64,000 nt of DNA from Oceanimonas sp052119705 (GCF_052119705.1 NZ_JBGQOP010000017.1:1-64000), one strand, 5' to 3'. Positions 27,693-35,919 are shown, numbered from the stretch's first letter. Notes: generated from the sequence alone by a model not told the origin. A program made the numbers and translations.

Positions 27693-27858
27693 ATCATTTC
27701 AGCCTACTGCGAACATTCACTGGATGCTCGGTTAGGCTGAAATGATTCGTCACGGCGAGGCAAGCTCGCCCCAGCGACACTCGTCAAATGCCGTTGAGCG
27801 CCATGGACGGCGCGAGTGTCAACATTGCAGGAGCCTTTGTTGACCATGGCATTTGACG
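27693..27858. repeat. Two-hairpin intergenic element, copy A
   Basis: Hairpin 1 has a perfect 14-bp stem (27693-27706 with 27733-27746) and a 26-base loop containing CTGCGAACATTCACTGGAT. Hairpin 2 has an 11-bp stem (27782-27792 with 27848-27858) and a 55-base loop containing GCCATGGACGGC and GCAGGAG. The copy at 51449-51608 has the same two loops in the same order on different stems. It lies between the convergent TerC and glutathione peroxidase genes. Confidence 0.75.
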
Positions 27859-27914
27859 GTTGGCTCCGATAATTCCTACTGGCTCTCTTAGCAACACTGA
27901 GTTATAAATAAATC

Positions 27915-27942
27915 AAACGGTGCCCAATTGGGCGCCGTTTTT
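27915..27942 (+). terminator. Terminator downstream of the TerC gene
   Basis: Hairpin AAACGG-GCCC, loop AATT, GGGC-CCGTTT (a T and a G bulge opposite each other), followed by six T on the + strand. It lies about 290 bp past the TerC stop, with the two-hairpin element in between. Confidence 0.8.
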
Positions 27943-28016
27943 TATCCGTGGCTTTCACCTCACGCCTTACGCGATGGGCTTGGTCTAACTTCCAGCTTCA
28001 GGCTTATCGCTTCCAG

Positions 28017-28568
28017 CTATAAAACCGCTTTAATCGCCGCCTGCAGCTTAGGATCGTCAGGCTTGGTGAGGCTAGAGAATACCGCCGTTACTTGGCCTTC
28101 TTTATTTAAGACGAATTTATAGAAATTCCAGCGCGGCGCCTTACCGCTTTGGCGAGTAATTTCTTTAAAAATGGGGTGGGCGTCTGTGCCGCGCACCACA
28201 ATGGGCTGCGACATATCGAAGGTGACGCCAAAGTTGACGAAGCACACTTCGGCCGCTTCGGCTTCATCCTTAGCTTCTTGTTTAAAGTCATTGGAGGGAA
28301 AGCCCACCACTTTTAAGCCTTGGTCTTTATAGGTTTGGTGCAGCGCTTCTAAGCCTTCAAACTGGCCGGTAAAGCCACAAAAGCTGGCGGTATTAATCAC
28401 CAGCATCGGATGGCCAGCAAATTGATGCATGTCGAGCATCTCACTGGAGTGCAGGCGTGGCAGTTGTTGTTCATACAAGGCCGCAGTATCGGGCTCGGCC
28501 GCCGCTGTTGCTGCAAATAGGGGCTGACACAGTAATAGACTGCAGAGTGCGCTGGATAAACGTTTCAT
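28017..28568 (-). CDS. Glutathione peroxidase, exported
   Basis: A thiol peroxidase of the GPx family, 183 aa, with a cleavable signal peptide (MKRLSSALCSLLLCQPLFAATAAA), so it should act in the periplasm. The peroxidatic cysteine is C64 in NTASFCGFTGQFEGLE. The other GPx signatures, FPSNDF and WNFYKF, are present. The position is cysteine, not selenocysteine. Periplasmic GPx-like proteins probably use a thioredoxin-type reductant rather than glutathione; this is inference. It converges with the TerC gene. Confidence 0.9.
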   Translation of the reverse strand: MKRLSSALCSLLLCQPLFAATAAAEPDTAALYEQQLPRLHSSEMLDMHQFAGHPMLVINTASFCGFTGQFEGLEALHQTYKDQGLKVVGFPSNDFKQEAKDEAEAAEVCFVNFGVTFDMSQPIVVRGTDAHPIFKEITRQSGKAPRWNFYKFVLNKEGQVTAVFSSLTKPDDPKLQAAIKAVL

Positions 28569-28606
28569 GAGTGTTCCCTTACATAATGAGCCGTTGAATA
28601 AATAAT

Positions 28607-28641
28607 AGACCCGAGCAAGCGCGAAAAGCTTACTCGGGTCT
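28607..28641 (-). terminator. Hairpin after dmlA, probable terminator
   Basis: A strong stem (AGACCCGAG-AAGC, loop GCGAAAA, GCTT-CTCGGGTCT) lies about 95 bp beyond the dmlA stop. The - strand tail is AT-rich (ATTATTTATT) rather than a clean T run. Confidence 0.55.
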
Positions 28642-28734
28642 AAGGCTGTATTCAGCTTAATTCATGATGTTACCGCTGAGCCTGCTATTTGCGGATCTGC
28701 AGCTAGTCGCGCCGATTGACTGAGGAAAATCAGC

Positions 28735-29802
28735 TTACTGAGCCAAGACTAACTCGGTAATGGCTTGGCCTAGTTGCTGTGTGCTGGCCGAACCACCCAT
28801 ATCACGGGTGAGTGCATGGCCTTCGCGAATGGCGGTTTCGATAGCACTCATCATAGAGTCGTGCATTTCTTGATGGCCTAAATGTTGCATCATCATGGCC
28901 GCGGCCCAGATGGTACCGATAGGGTTGGCGATATTTTGGCCGGCAATATCCGGTGCCGAGCCGTGCACCGGTTCGAACATGGACGGCAGATTTTTCTCCG
29001 GATTGATGTTGGCCGACGGCGCTATCGCTATGGTGCCAGTGCAGGCCGGACCTAAGTCCGACAAAATATCGCCGAATAGATTAGATCCCACAATCACATC
29101 GTAAAACTCGGGCATTCTCACCAAGTTGGCGGTGAAAATATCGATATGGAATTGGTCCACCTTTACGTCAGAATAATGCTCGGCCATGGCGGCCACGCGG
29201 CTGTCCCAGTAAGGCATGGAGTGAAACAAGCCATTCGATTTAGTGGCTGAGCTTAGGTGTTTCTTGTCACGAGACTGAGCCAATTCAAAGGCGTATTTCA
29301 GGATGCGATCCGTGCCCTTGCGAGTAAAGATGCTCTGCTGAGACACCACTTCGTCTTCCGTGCCTTCGTATTGAATGCCGCCGATGGCCGAGTATTCGCC
29401 TTCGACGTTTTCGCGCACTACGTAAAAGTCGATATCGCCGGGCTTCTTGTTGGCCAGTGGCGACTGTAGCCCTTCAAATAAACGTACTGGGCGCAAGTTA
29501 ACGTATTGATTAAAGGCGCGGCGAATCGGCAGCAGCAGGCCCCACAGGGAAATATGATCTGGCACACCCGGAAAGCCCACGGCGCCGAGAAAAATCGCAT
29601 CGAACGCCTTGAGTTGTTCAAGGCCGTCTTCGGGCATCATGCGACCCGTCTTATGATAGGTTTCGCAAGACCAATCAAAATGAGTGAAATTCAGCTGCAC
29701 GCCGTGCTTTTTCGCCGCGGCTTGCAGCACTTTTAGACCTTCGGGAATGACTTCCTTGCCGATACCGTCACCGGGAATAACCGCGATATTGAAATGTGAC
29801 AT
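28735..29802 (-). CDS. dmlA: D-malate / tartrate dehydrogenase (decarboxylating)
   Basis: An NAD-linked beta-hydroxyacid oxidative decarboxylase in the isocitrate/isopropylmalate dehydrogenase family. The D-malate/tartrate branch yields pyruvate from D-malate. It is 355 aa with the opening IAVIPGDGIGKEVIPEG, the branch-typical DHISLWGLLLPIRRAFNQY-NLRP segment, YVVRENVEGEYS, and the cofactor loop EPVHGSAPDIAG-IANP. Leucine biosynthesis (leuB) is unlikely because no leu genes are near and the DHISLW segment is wrong for it. In Acinetobacter carnitine loci a similar enzyme handles malate formed from carnitine. Here it is divergent from the LysR gene. Confidence 0.85.
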   Translation of the reverse strand: MSHFNIAVIPGDGIGKEVIPEGLKVLQAAAKKHGVQLNFTHFDWSCETYHKTGRMMPEDGLEQLKAFDAIFLGAVGFPGVPDHISLWGLLLPIRRAFNQYVNLRPVRLFEGLQSPLANKKPGDIDFYVVRENVEGEYSAIGGIQYEGTEDEVVSQQSIFTRKGTDRILKYAFELAQSRDKKHLSSATKSNGLFHSMPYWDSRVAAMAEHYSDVKVDQFHIDIFTANLVRMPEFYDVIVGSNLFGDILSDLGPACTGTIAIAPSANINPEKNLPSMFEPVHGSAPDIAGQNIANPIGTIWAAAMMMQHLGHQEMHDSMMSAIETAIREGHALTRDMGGSASTQQLGQAITELVLAQ

Positions 29803-29881
29803 ATTTGTAACCTCAGGTTGCTGAAAGTGAGAACTTAGGCACTCAGTTTAAGGCAGCCTCTGATAAGATGTAGTCACAAAG

Positions 29882-29900
29882 TGTAATCTCTGAGTTTACA
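29882..29900. promoter_or_regulatory. Possible operator in the dmlA-lysR gap
   Basis: TGTAA (29882-29886) and TTACA (29896-29900) form an inverted repeat with a 9-base spacer, directly before the LysR start. A site here could give autorepression, as is usual for divergent LysR genes. The 102-bp gap also has a CTTA-N11-TAAG arrangement. Neither is proven. Confidence 0.3.
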
Positions 29901-29904
29901 GATC

Positions 29905-30852
29905 ATGGACAAGTTGCCGGCGCTAGAAGACATCAAGGTATTGGTTATTGCAGCTCGCCTGATGAGCTTTTCGCGGGCGGCGGAACAGTTGCTGGTATCG
30001 CCCGCCTATATCTCTAAGCGCATCAAGTTACTGGAGAAAAACTTAGGCGTAGTACTTTTTTTTCGTTCGGCGCGGGCCATTAGTTTAACGCCGGAAGGGG
30101 AGATTGTGTGGCGCACGGGTGAGCAATTACTGCAAGGGCTAGAGGCCATGACAGCCGAGCTTAGGGCGTCGCGAGAAGAGATTTGTGGCGTGCTGCGCAT
30201 TAGTTGCAGCACCGGCTTTGGCACCGAATATCTCAACCCTTTTATTCTGTCATTACGCGCCGCTTATCCGCTGTTAGATATAGATTTAACGCTGGCCGAT
30301 AGGGCGGTCGATCTGATCAGTGAAAACATGGATTTGGATATCTACATCGGTGGCGCCATTCCCGAACAGTATATTGCGCGGCGCATCGCCAGTAATATCC
30401 GGATTTTTTGTGCCGCACCCGCCTATTTAGCAGAGCACGGCTGGCCAGAAGACCCGCGCGAGCTGGAGCAAAAGCACACCTGTATCACCATTCGCGAGCG
30501 TAATCAGGCACCGGCTTCTTGGAAAATTGAACGCCAAGGAGAGTTGATGACAGTCGCACCGAACAGCCGACTGAGCGTGAATAATGGCGATGTGGCTAAA
30601 CAATGGTGTGTGAATGGGCAGGGCATATTACTGCGCTCTATTTGGAACGTGCAGCACGAATTGGATCAAGGGCGACTGGTGCAGGTGCTGCCCCAGTGGC
30701 AGCAGGCGGCCGATGTGTATGCTGTGTATTCGCGTAGCATCAAAAGCAGCGCTAACTTAAGAATTTTCATCGAAAATCTCGAGCAATATTTAGCCCAAAG
30801 ATGGCAACGCCCCGTTCAGGATGAACGTATCAAGGTGGATAAAAATCAATGA
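29905..30852 (+). CDS. LysR-family transcriptional regulator
   Basis: A 315-aa DNA-binding regulator. The N-terminal winged helix (residues about 6-65: LEDIKVLVIAARLMSFSRAA) and a C-terminal two-lobe effector domain (about 90-300) are clear. It diverges from dmlA, the standard position of a LysR activator of that gene, and overlaps the next gene by four bases (ATGA). It is the best candidate to bind the palindromes upstream of dmlA and in the cntA-BCCT gap. The effector (malate, tartrate or carnitine) is not knowable from sequence. Confidence 0.9.
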   Translation: MDKLPALEDIKVLVIAARLMSFSRAAEQLLVSPAYISKRIKLLEKNLGVVLFFRSARAISLTPEGEIVWRTGEQLLQGLEAMTAELRASREEICGVLRISCSTGFGTEYLNPFILSLRAAYPLLDIDLTLADRAVDLISENMDLDIYIGGAIPEQYIARRIASNIRIFCAAPAYLAEHGWPEDPRELEQKHTCITIRERNQAPASWKIERQGELMTVAPNSRLSVNNGDVAKQWCVNGQGILLRSIWNVQHELDQGRLVQVLPQWQQAADVYAVYSRSIKSSANLRIFIENLEQYLAQRWQRPVQDERIKVDKNQ

Positions 30853-31745
30853 CCAACATCAATGCTTTTGGCAGCCGCCTGCTGTCTGAGCTGGCGCAAA
30901 AGAAAATGAGCCAGCTTAAGTTGGCTCAAGAGCTGGGCGTGTCGCGCACTGCTGTTAACAAGTGGACCAAAGGCGGCATGATAGATGACGGTAACTTAGA
31001 CCGGCTGGCCTCCTTTTTAGACGTAGATAAAATTTGGTTAAAATACGGCAGTCAGTATGCCAGTGCGCAGGGCGAGACCAGCCCGGCGGCGCGCAATATT
31101 AATGAAGTGCATTTACAGGAATCGGCAGAAATCGTCACTTGGGAGTGGGATCTGCTGACGCAAAAGGTGCAGTATTCCGACAATGTAGAGGCGGTATACG
31201 GCATCCGCGTTAGTAGTAACGACGAGTTTTGGGCCTTAATGAGCGATGAAGCCAGAGAAAAACTGGTTAAGGGTTATTCGAAAATTATCCGCGAAGGCGG
31301 GGCTCATGAAATGGACTTTAAAATCGACCGCGACGGCGAGTATCGCTGGATAACCTCCCGCGCCACGGGCGTTAAAGGCCCTAATGGCAAGGTGACTAAG
31401 TTGGTCGGTATTAGCTTAGATAACACTGAGCGTAAGAGCACGGAATTACGGCTGCGCAAGATGCAGCAGTATTTCGACGTCTTATTGGCGCACATTACTC
31501 ACTTAGTGGCCTTTACCGATGTGGCTGGAGAAATACTGGCCAGCAATTATGAAAGCCAAGCGGAAAAAATCAGTTATTTGGAATTGCAGAGCCTGCTGTA
31601 TCAACTGGTGGTCAATAACCCGGAATGGCTTGAGCAAATGTGCGCGACTGGCCGTGGCCAGATCAATTTTCAGGGTCGAACCGTTAACGGCTTCCATCAT
31701 CTGGACAGCGACCAGCAGCCGTTTTTGATGTTTGAATTGAGGTAA
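30849..31745 (+). CDS. XRE-type HTH protein with PAS domain
   Basis: A 298-aa protein of uncommon architecture. A Cro/CI-type helix-turn-helix lies at residues about 7-66 (MSQLKLAQELGVSRTAVNKW). A PAS fold lies at about 95-200 (VTWEWDLLTQKVQYSDNVEAVYG and DGEYRWITSRATGVKGPNGK, with the usual LVGISLDNTERKS end). A third region, about 205-298, begins a second PAS-like segment (FDVLLAHITHLVAFTDVAGEIL). No kinase, GGDEF or other output domain follows, so DNA binding is the likely output and the PAS part the sensor. The gene is co-translated with the LysR regulator by ATGA overlap. I do not recognise a named family. Confidence 0.75.
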   Translation: MTNINAFGSRLLSELAQKKMSQLKLAQELGVSRTAVNKWTKGGMIDDGNLDRLASFLDVDKIWLKYGSQYASAQGETSPAARNINEVHLQESAEIVTWEWDLLTQKVQYSDNVEAVYGIRVSSNDEFWALMSDEAREKLVKGYSKIIREGGAHEMDFKIDRDGEYRWITSRATGVKGPNGKVTKLVGISLDNTERKSTELRLRKMQQYFDVLLAHITHLVAFTDVAGEILASNYESQAEKISYLELQSLLYQLVVNNPEWLEQMCATGRGQINFQGRTVNGFHHLDSDQQPFLMFELR

Positions 31746-31791
31746 CTGAAATTACTAGCTGAGGCTGGGTTCCTACTCAGACTTTCACATA

Positions 31792-31843
31792 AAAAAGGGC
31801 TCTTGCTGATCACTTAGTGATGAACAAGTGCCCTTTTTCTTTA
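31792..31843 (+). terminator. Terminator of the lysR-XRE/PAS operon
   Basis: A long interrupted hairpin (AAAAAGGGC-CTTG-GATCACT ... AGTGAT-ACAAG-GCCCTTTTT) is followed by T-rich sequence. A runs on the left side mean it may also serve the convergent cntB transcript. Confidence 0.85.
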
Positions 31844-31917
31844 TGGTATTAACGGTTTCTTAATTGATGGCTGAATTTATGGCTGGCACCAGCAACAGCC
31901 AACGCCAGATTGAGGAA

Positions 31918-32026
31918 AGAGAGAGCAGGAAATGCTGTAGCCGGCCATCAAATGCCATGGACGGCATTTGCTGAGCGTCGCATGGGTGCGGTTTAGCGCG
32001 TCGGCGGATGCAATCCTGCTGTCTCT
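31918..32026. repeat. Hairpin intergenic element, copy C
   Basis: Outer arms 31918-31930 and 32014-32026 pair at 12 of 13 positions (AGAGAGAGCAGGA with TCCTGCTGTCTCT). Inside is a perfect 8-bp hairpin CAAATGCC / GGCATTTG with loop ATGGAC. The inner GCCATGGACGGC core is shared with copy A at 27.8 kb, while the rest differs. It lies between convergent genes, like the other copies. Confidence 0.6.
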
Positions 32027-32043
32027 TCATGAATGTCGAATGC

Positions 32044-32994
32044 TTAGATATCCAACACCAAGCGTTGGCCCTTGGCGCGGGACACACACAACATCATGGT
32101 TTTTTGTGCGGCGCGCTCATCGTCATCCAAATAATGGTCACGGTGATCGGCTTCACCTTCCAAGATGCTGGTTTCGCAAGTTCCGCATACCCCGTTACGG
32201 CACAGGCATTCGATGGCGATGCGTTTGTCGTCTTCAATGGCCTGTAAGATAGAGGTACCTTCGCCTATTTCTAAGCTGAAACCAGAGCGCTGAAAATGCA
32301 CTTCAAAAGAACTGCCGGTGCTGGCTACTGCGCCGAAGTTTTCAAAGTGCACCTGTTTCTCGCCTAAATGCGCGTTGCCTTGCTCAATCACGGCGTTAAT
32401 TAACGGCTGTGGGCCACACACATAAAGATGGCTGTTTTTATCTTGCCCCTTCACCAGCTGCTCAATCGACAGATGCTGATCTAGTGCGTTGTCGTACACG
32501 TGTAAACGCTGGCCAACACGCTCGCGCAGTTCGTTTACATAAGCGGCATTGGCGCCATCGCGAAAGCAATAATGTAGCTCAAAATCCATGCCGGCCGCTT
32601 CTAACTCATAGAGATACGACATAAAAGGCGTGATGCCAATGCCACCGGCCACCAAAATATGCTTACAAGTAACGTCTTGAACCAGCGGGAAAAAGTTTTC
32701 GGCGGGCGACAGATGTAGCTCATCACCTTCCACCACGCTGTCGTGCATATACGCCGAGCCACCCTTAGACTGTTCATCACGCAGCACCGAAATACGGTAA
32801 TGCTGAGGCCGCTTTGGGTCACTGATCAGCGAATAAGCCCGGCGAATTCCCGCTTCGTCCATGTGCACGGTAACGTGGCTGCCGGCACTAAAAGTGCTCA
32901 GCTGCGCGTCTTGCGCGATAAATTCAAACATCTTTATGGTCGGGCTAAGCTGTTGGACGCGGCTCACCTTGACGGAGATTTTTTGCTGGTTCAT
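32044..32994 (-). CDS. cntB: Carnitine monooxygenase reductase component (CntB-like)
   Basis: Electron-transfer partner of the Rieske oxygenase. It is 316 aa. A flavin/NAD reductase module fills about 1-220 (RAYSLISDP, HILVAGGIGITPFMSYL, YVCGPQPLINAV). A C-terminal plant-type [2Fe-2S] ferredoxin domain has cysteines C265, C270, C273 and C303 (CRNGVCGTC...LC). Length and domain order match CntB/YeaX. It is last in the - strand cntA-ALDH-cntB operon, 22 bp after the aldehyde dehydrogenase stop. It would take electrons from NAD(P)H and pass them to the Rieske cluster of CntA. Confidence 0.9.
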   Translation of the reverse strand: MNQQKISVKVSRVQQLSPTIKMFEFIAQDAQLSTFSAGSHVTVHMDEAGIRRAYSLISDPKRPQHYRISVLRDEQSKGGSAYMHDSVVEGDELHLSPAENFFPLVQDVTCKHILVAGGIGITPFMSYLYELEAAGMDFELHYCFRDGANAAYVNELRERVGQRLHVYDNALDQHLSIEQLVKGQDKNSHLYVCGPQPLINAVIEQGNAHLGEKQVHFENFGAVASTGSSFEVHFQRSGFSLEIGEGTSILQAIEDDKRIAIECLCRNGVCGTCETSILEGEADHRDHYLDDDERAAQKTMMLCVSRAKGQRLVLDI

Positions 32995-33016
32995 AAGAGT
33001 GTTACTCCCTATCAGA

Positions 33017-34465
33017 TCAGGCGATATCGACGCACAGGTACTTCACGGTCAGGTAGTCTTCGATCCCATAACGGGAACCTTCTTTACCCAAACCCGATTG
33101 CTTAACGCCGCCAAAGGGCGCGACTTCGTTGGAGATCATGCCGGTATTAATGCCGATCATGCCGCTTTCTAGCTTTTCTGCCACGCGATAGACACGGCCG
33201 ATATCTTGCGAAAAGAAGTAGGCGGCCAAGCCAAAGATGGTGTTGTTGGCCTGAGCTAGCACCTCATCTTCGTCTTGGAAACGGATCAGGGTGGCGATAG
33301 GGCCGAAAATTTCTTCGTGCACTATGTCCATGGTGTCGTTCACATCCACCAAAATCTTGGGGTTGATGTAATTACCCTGTTCGGCAACTTCATTACCCAG
33401 CACCAGCTGACGCGCACCTTTGGCCAGCGCATCGTCGAGCAGCACTTGCATGCCATCTATGGCGCGGCGAGTGATCATGGGGCCGATATCGGTGTTTTGC
33501 TCTAAGCCATTGCCGACGCGCAGCTTGCCCACCTGGGCGGCAAATTTTTCAAGAAATTCCTCGTAAACCGCATCATGGATATAGAAGCGGTTTACGCAGA
33601 CGCAAGTTTGACCGCCATTGCGAAACTTAGCCTGCACCGCACTGGTCACGGCCTTGTCGATATCCGCATCGTCAAATACGATAAAGGGCGCATTACCCCC
33701 CAGCTCGAGGGAGGTTTTCTTGATGGTGGACGCACATTGTTCGTACAGGGTGCGGCCCACCTGAGTGGAGCCGGTAAAAGAAAACTTGCTGATTAATGGA
33801 TGCTGCGTCAAAGGCGCACCTAAGGTGCGGGCATCCCCTGTGATCACATTAAAAATACCGGCGGGAATACCCGCCTGATCGGCCAGCTCCGCCAAGGCCA
33901 GTGCCGTAAACGGCGTTTCCGAGGCTGGCTTAATAATGATGCTGCAACCGGCCGCCAAAGCGGGGGCGGCTTTACGGGTGATCATGGCCGCCGGAAAATT
34001 CCAAGGTGTAATGGCGCTACAAACGCCAATCGGCTGCTTAATCGTAGACAGGCGGTTAGTGTTCACGGTTTGGGCGATAGTTTCGCCGTAAACCCGCTTA
34101 CCTTCTTCGGCAAACCACTCCACAAATGAGGCCGCATAATGGATCTCTCCTTTAGCTTCGATCAGCGGTTTTCCTTGTTCCAGCGTCATGATGGTGCCTA
34201 AATCGTCGACGTTCGCCTCAATGAGCGCAAACCAACGATTCAGGATCTTGGCTCTGGCTTTGGCCGTGATCGCTGCCCAATCGGTTTGCGCGGCATGGGC
34301 TTGCTCTATGGTGCGGTTAACGTCGGCCACCGTCAGGCTAGGCACAGTGCCCAGCACCGACTGATCGACGGGATTGGTGATAGTAAGGCAGAGTTCCGTA
34401 TCTACCCATTGGCCGTTGAGATAGCAGGCTTGGCGAAACAGCGCCGTGTTATTGAGCATATTCAT
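33017..34465 (-). CDS. Aldehyde dehydrogenase, GabD-like (candidate malic semialdehyde dehydrogenase)
   Basis: An NAD(P)-dependent aldehyde dehydrogenase, 482 aa, the same length as E. coli GabD and very like it in the active-site region: LELGGNAPFIVFDDADID with the general base glutamate (about E254), and FRNGGQTCVCVNR with the catalytic cysteine (about C288). AGGAG lies nine bases before the start. Placed between cntA and cntB, it most likely oxidises the aldehyde released by CntA: malic semialdehyde if the substrate is carnitine, succinic semialdehyde if it is gamma-butyrobetaine. GabD-like sequence alone does not decide. The dmlA gene nearby favours the malate branch. Confidence 0.85.
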   Translation of the reverse strand: MNMLNNTALFRQACYLNGQWVDTELCLTITNPVDQSVLGTVPSLTVADVNRTIEQAHAAQTDWAAITAKARAKILNRWFALIEANVDDLGTIMTLEQGKPLIEAKGEIHYAASFVEWFAEEGKRVYGETIAQTVNTNRLSTIKQPIGVCSAITPWNFPAAMITRKAAPALAAGCSIIIKPASETPFTALALAELADQAGIPAGIFNVITGDARTLGAPLTQHPLISKFSFTGSTQVGRTLYEQCASTIKKTSLELGGNAPFIVFDDADIDKAVTSAVQAKFRNGGQTCVCVNRFYIHDAVYEEFLEKFAAQVGKLRVGNGLEQNTDIGPMITRRAIDGMQVLLDDALAKGARQLVLGNEVAEQGNYINPKILVDVNDTMDIVHEEIFGPIATLIRFQDEDEVLAQANNTIFGLAAYFFSQDIGRVYRVAEKLESGMIGINTGMISNEVAPFGGVKQSGLGKEGSRYGIEDYLTVKYLCVDIA

Positions 34466-34501
34466 TATCTTTTCTCCTGATCGAAAGCAGTGGATATCGG
34501 T

Positions 34502-35629
34502 TTAGCCTAAATGCGCCTTGGCCAGCAGCTGGTGGAAATGTGCCACGCCATGCTCGCTGATGCCGCTGCGCTGACGGTCCGTCATTATCCGGCCTTGGCC
34601 GCGATAGCCGCGAGATTGCAGGCCCTTCTGTACGCTTTCGACGAGGCGCAAATCTTCTGGGCGAAACACGGTGCGATACCATTCGATCAAGTCTTTTTGG
34701 TATTCAGTCAGCTCTTCATTCAAGAAGTAAATGTCGTAGTGCTGCAAGGTTTCACCGGCGCTGACTGGGAACTCATAAATCACCGTCATAAAGTCGCCAC
34801 CGGGCGGCATGTTAAACATAGTGCAAGGCCAGATCCAAAAACCAAAGAAGCGTGGGTCGGTTACTGACTCATCAAACTTGAAAGAAGACTCAGACGGCTT
34901 AGCTTTGCCAATCTGTACCGTCCAATTATCGTGTAATTGATGGTCGTATACGCCCACATCCACTGAGCTGGCGAAGCTGACGTGGTTAGTGGGGCAGTGA
35001 TAACACTCGGTATAGTTATCCACTATGGTTTTCCAGTTCGCCGGCGTATTACTCACGAAGCGGGCGGCCAGTTTTAAGTCTTTAATGACGCTACAGGCTT
35101 CGGCCATTTTTGCCGCAAGGCCTGGCAATTGCTCTTCAATGGGCTGCGGCTCGCCATTGGTTAAGTTGACGTAAATAAAACCGGCGTGCTCTACCACATG
35201 GAAACCGCTCAGGCTCATGGCATCGGCTTCAAAATTATGGACGTTTTCACAGTTAGTGGCGTGTGCCAGCTGGCCATCTAGCTTAAAAGCCCAAGCATGA
35301 TAAGGGCAGGTGATCACATTCTTCGCCTTGCCGGCTTCTTCGCTCAGCAGCTGGTGACCGCGGTGGGGGCAGACATTATAAAAGCCGCGCAATACGTCAT
35401 CGCGGCCCCGCACTATGATCAAGCTTTCACCTATCAGTTTGCGGGTTATATAGGCATTTTTTTCTGCCACTTCACTGCAGTGGGCAACGCAAACCCATGA
35501 ATTAGCAAAAATCTTTTCTTTTTCGAATTCAAATGCATCGTCAGTAGTGTAATAACGCGCCGGAATGGTCCACGCGTTTTCGATGTCGAGGTGATCATTG
35601 ATGGAAATCATTTTGTTAGCATTGTTCAT
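34502..35629 (-). CDS. cntA: Carnitine monooxygenase, Rieske oxygenase component (CntA-like)
   Basis: Cleaves the C-N bond of carnitine to release trimethylamine. It is 375 aa against about 371 for Acinetobacter CntA. The Rieske [2Fe-2S] ligands are C87, H89, C108 and H111 (CPHRGH ... CPYHAW). The mononuclear iron site is H211, H216 and D326. The residue that bridges the two metal sites is E208 (DNYTECYHCPTNH), not the usual aspartate. CntA is known for this glutamate, and all four positions sit at a constant +3 offset from the Acinetobacter numbering as I recall it. Related oxygenases act on gamma-butyrobetaine or glycine betaine, so the exact substrate is inferred from the neighbours: BCCT transporter, CntB, ALDH and DmlA. 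It is first in its operon. Confidence 0.88.
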   Translation of the reverse strand: MNNANKMISINDHLDIENAWTIPARYYTTDDAFEFEKEKIFANSWVCVAHCSEVAEKNAYITRKLIGESLIIVRGRDDVLRGFYNVCPHRGHQLLSEEAGKAKNVITCPYHAWAFKLDGQLAHATNCENVHNFEADAMSLSGFHVVEHAGFIYVNLTNGEPQPIEEQLPGLAAKMAEACSVIKDLKLAARFVSNTPANWKTIVDNYTECYHCPTNHVSFASSVDVGVYDHQLHDNWTVQIGKAKPSESSFKFDESVTDPRFFGFWIWPCTMFNMPPGGDFMTVIYEFPVSAGETLQHYDIYFLNEELTEYQKDLIEWYRTVFRPEDLRLVESVQKGLQSRGYRGQGRIMTDRQRSGISEHGVAHFHQLLAKAHLG

Positions 35630-35674
35630 GGCTGCATTACTCCCCGTGTAAACCTTGAGTTGACGTTGAGGAGG

Positions 35675-35704
35675 ATACTAGTAGAGCATGCTAGTTTAGG
35701 TCAA
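35675..35704 (-). promoter_or_regulatory. Promoter of the cntA-ALDH-cntB operon
   Basis: Read on the - strand: -35 TTGACC (35699-35704), 18-bp spacer, -10 TAGTAT (35675-35680). Transcription would begin near 35668, about 39 bases before the cntA ATG. The leader contains a TCCTCCTCAACG stretch. Confidence 0.6.
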
Positions 35705-35719
35705 CGGTAAATTACAAAA

Positions 35720-35737
35720 AAGTTAACCAAGTTAACG
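35720..35737. promoter_or_regulatory. LysR-type binding site in the cntA-BCCT divergent region
   Basis: Two 9-bp direct units AAGTTAACC and AAGTTAACG (35720-35728, 35729-35737) together contain the perfect palindrome TTAAC-CAA-GTTAA (35723-35735), a textbook T-N11-A LysR box. Its centre is about 61 bp upstream of the predicted cntA start of transcription, where LysR activators usually hold their recognition site. A further partial unit AAGTTAATT is at 35797-35805, near the BCCT promoter. Confidence 0.55.
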
Positions 35738-35810
35738 CTTTTATATTTATATCTATATATATCAATGGCTTAAGTGTTGGTGTATTTGTTTAATTTAAGT
35801 TAATTTTTTG

Positions 35811-35839
35811 TTGACTGCCGCCTCGGGTCTGACTATTGT
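35811..35839 (+). promoter_or_regulatory. Promoter of the BCCT transporter gene
   Basis: The -35 TTGACT (35811-35816), a 17-bp spacer and -10 TATTGT (35834-35839) give a start near 35846 and a leader of about 75 bases. Divergent from the cntA promoter. Confidence 0.5.
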
Positions 35840-35919
35840 TTGTCAACCCACGGTGTTTTTGTGAGTGGTGAGCAAACGATGTGGCCCGTATGGAATGTGT
35901 GAGTAAATGGAGAAGTGTG

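Noticed and set aside
28735..29802. Isopropylmalate dehydrogenase (leuB)
   Set aside because: The DHISLW segment, the lack of leu genes and the carnitine context fit the D-malate/tartrate branch better.
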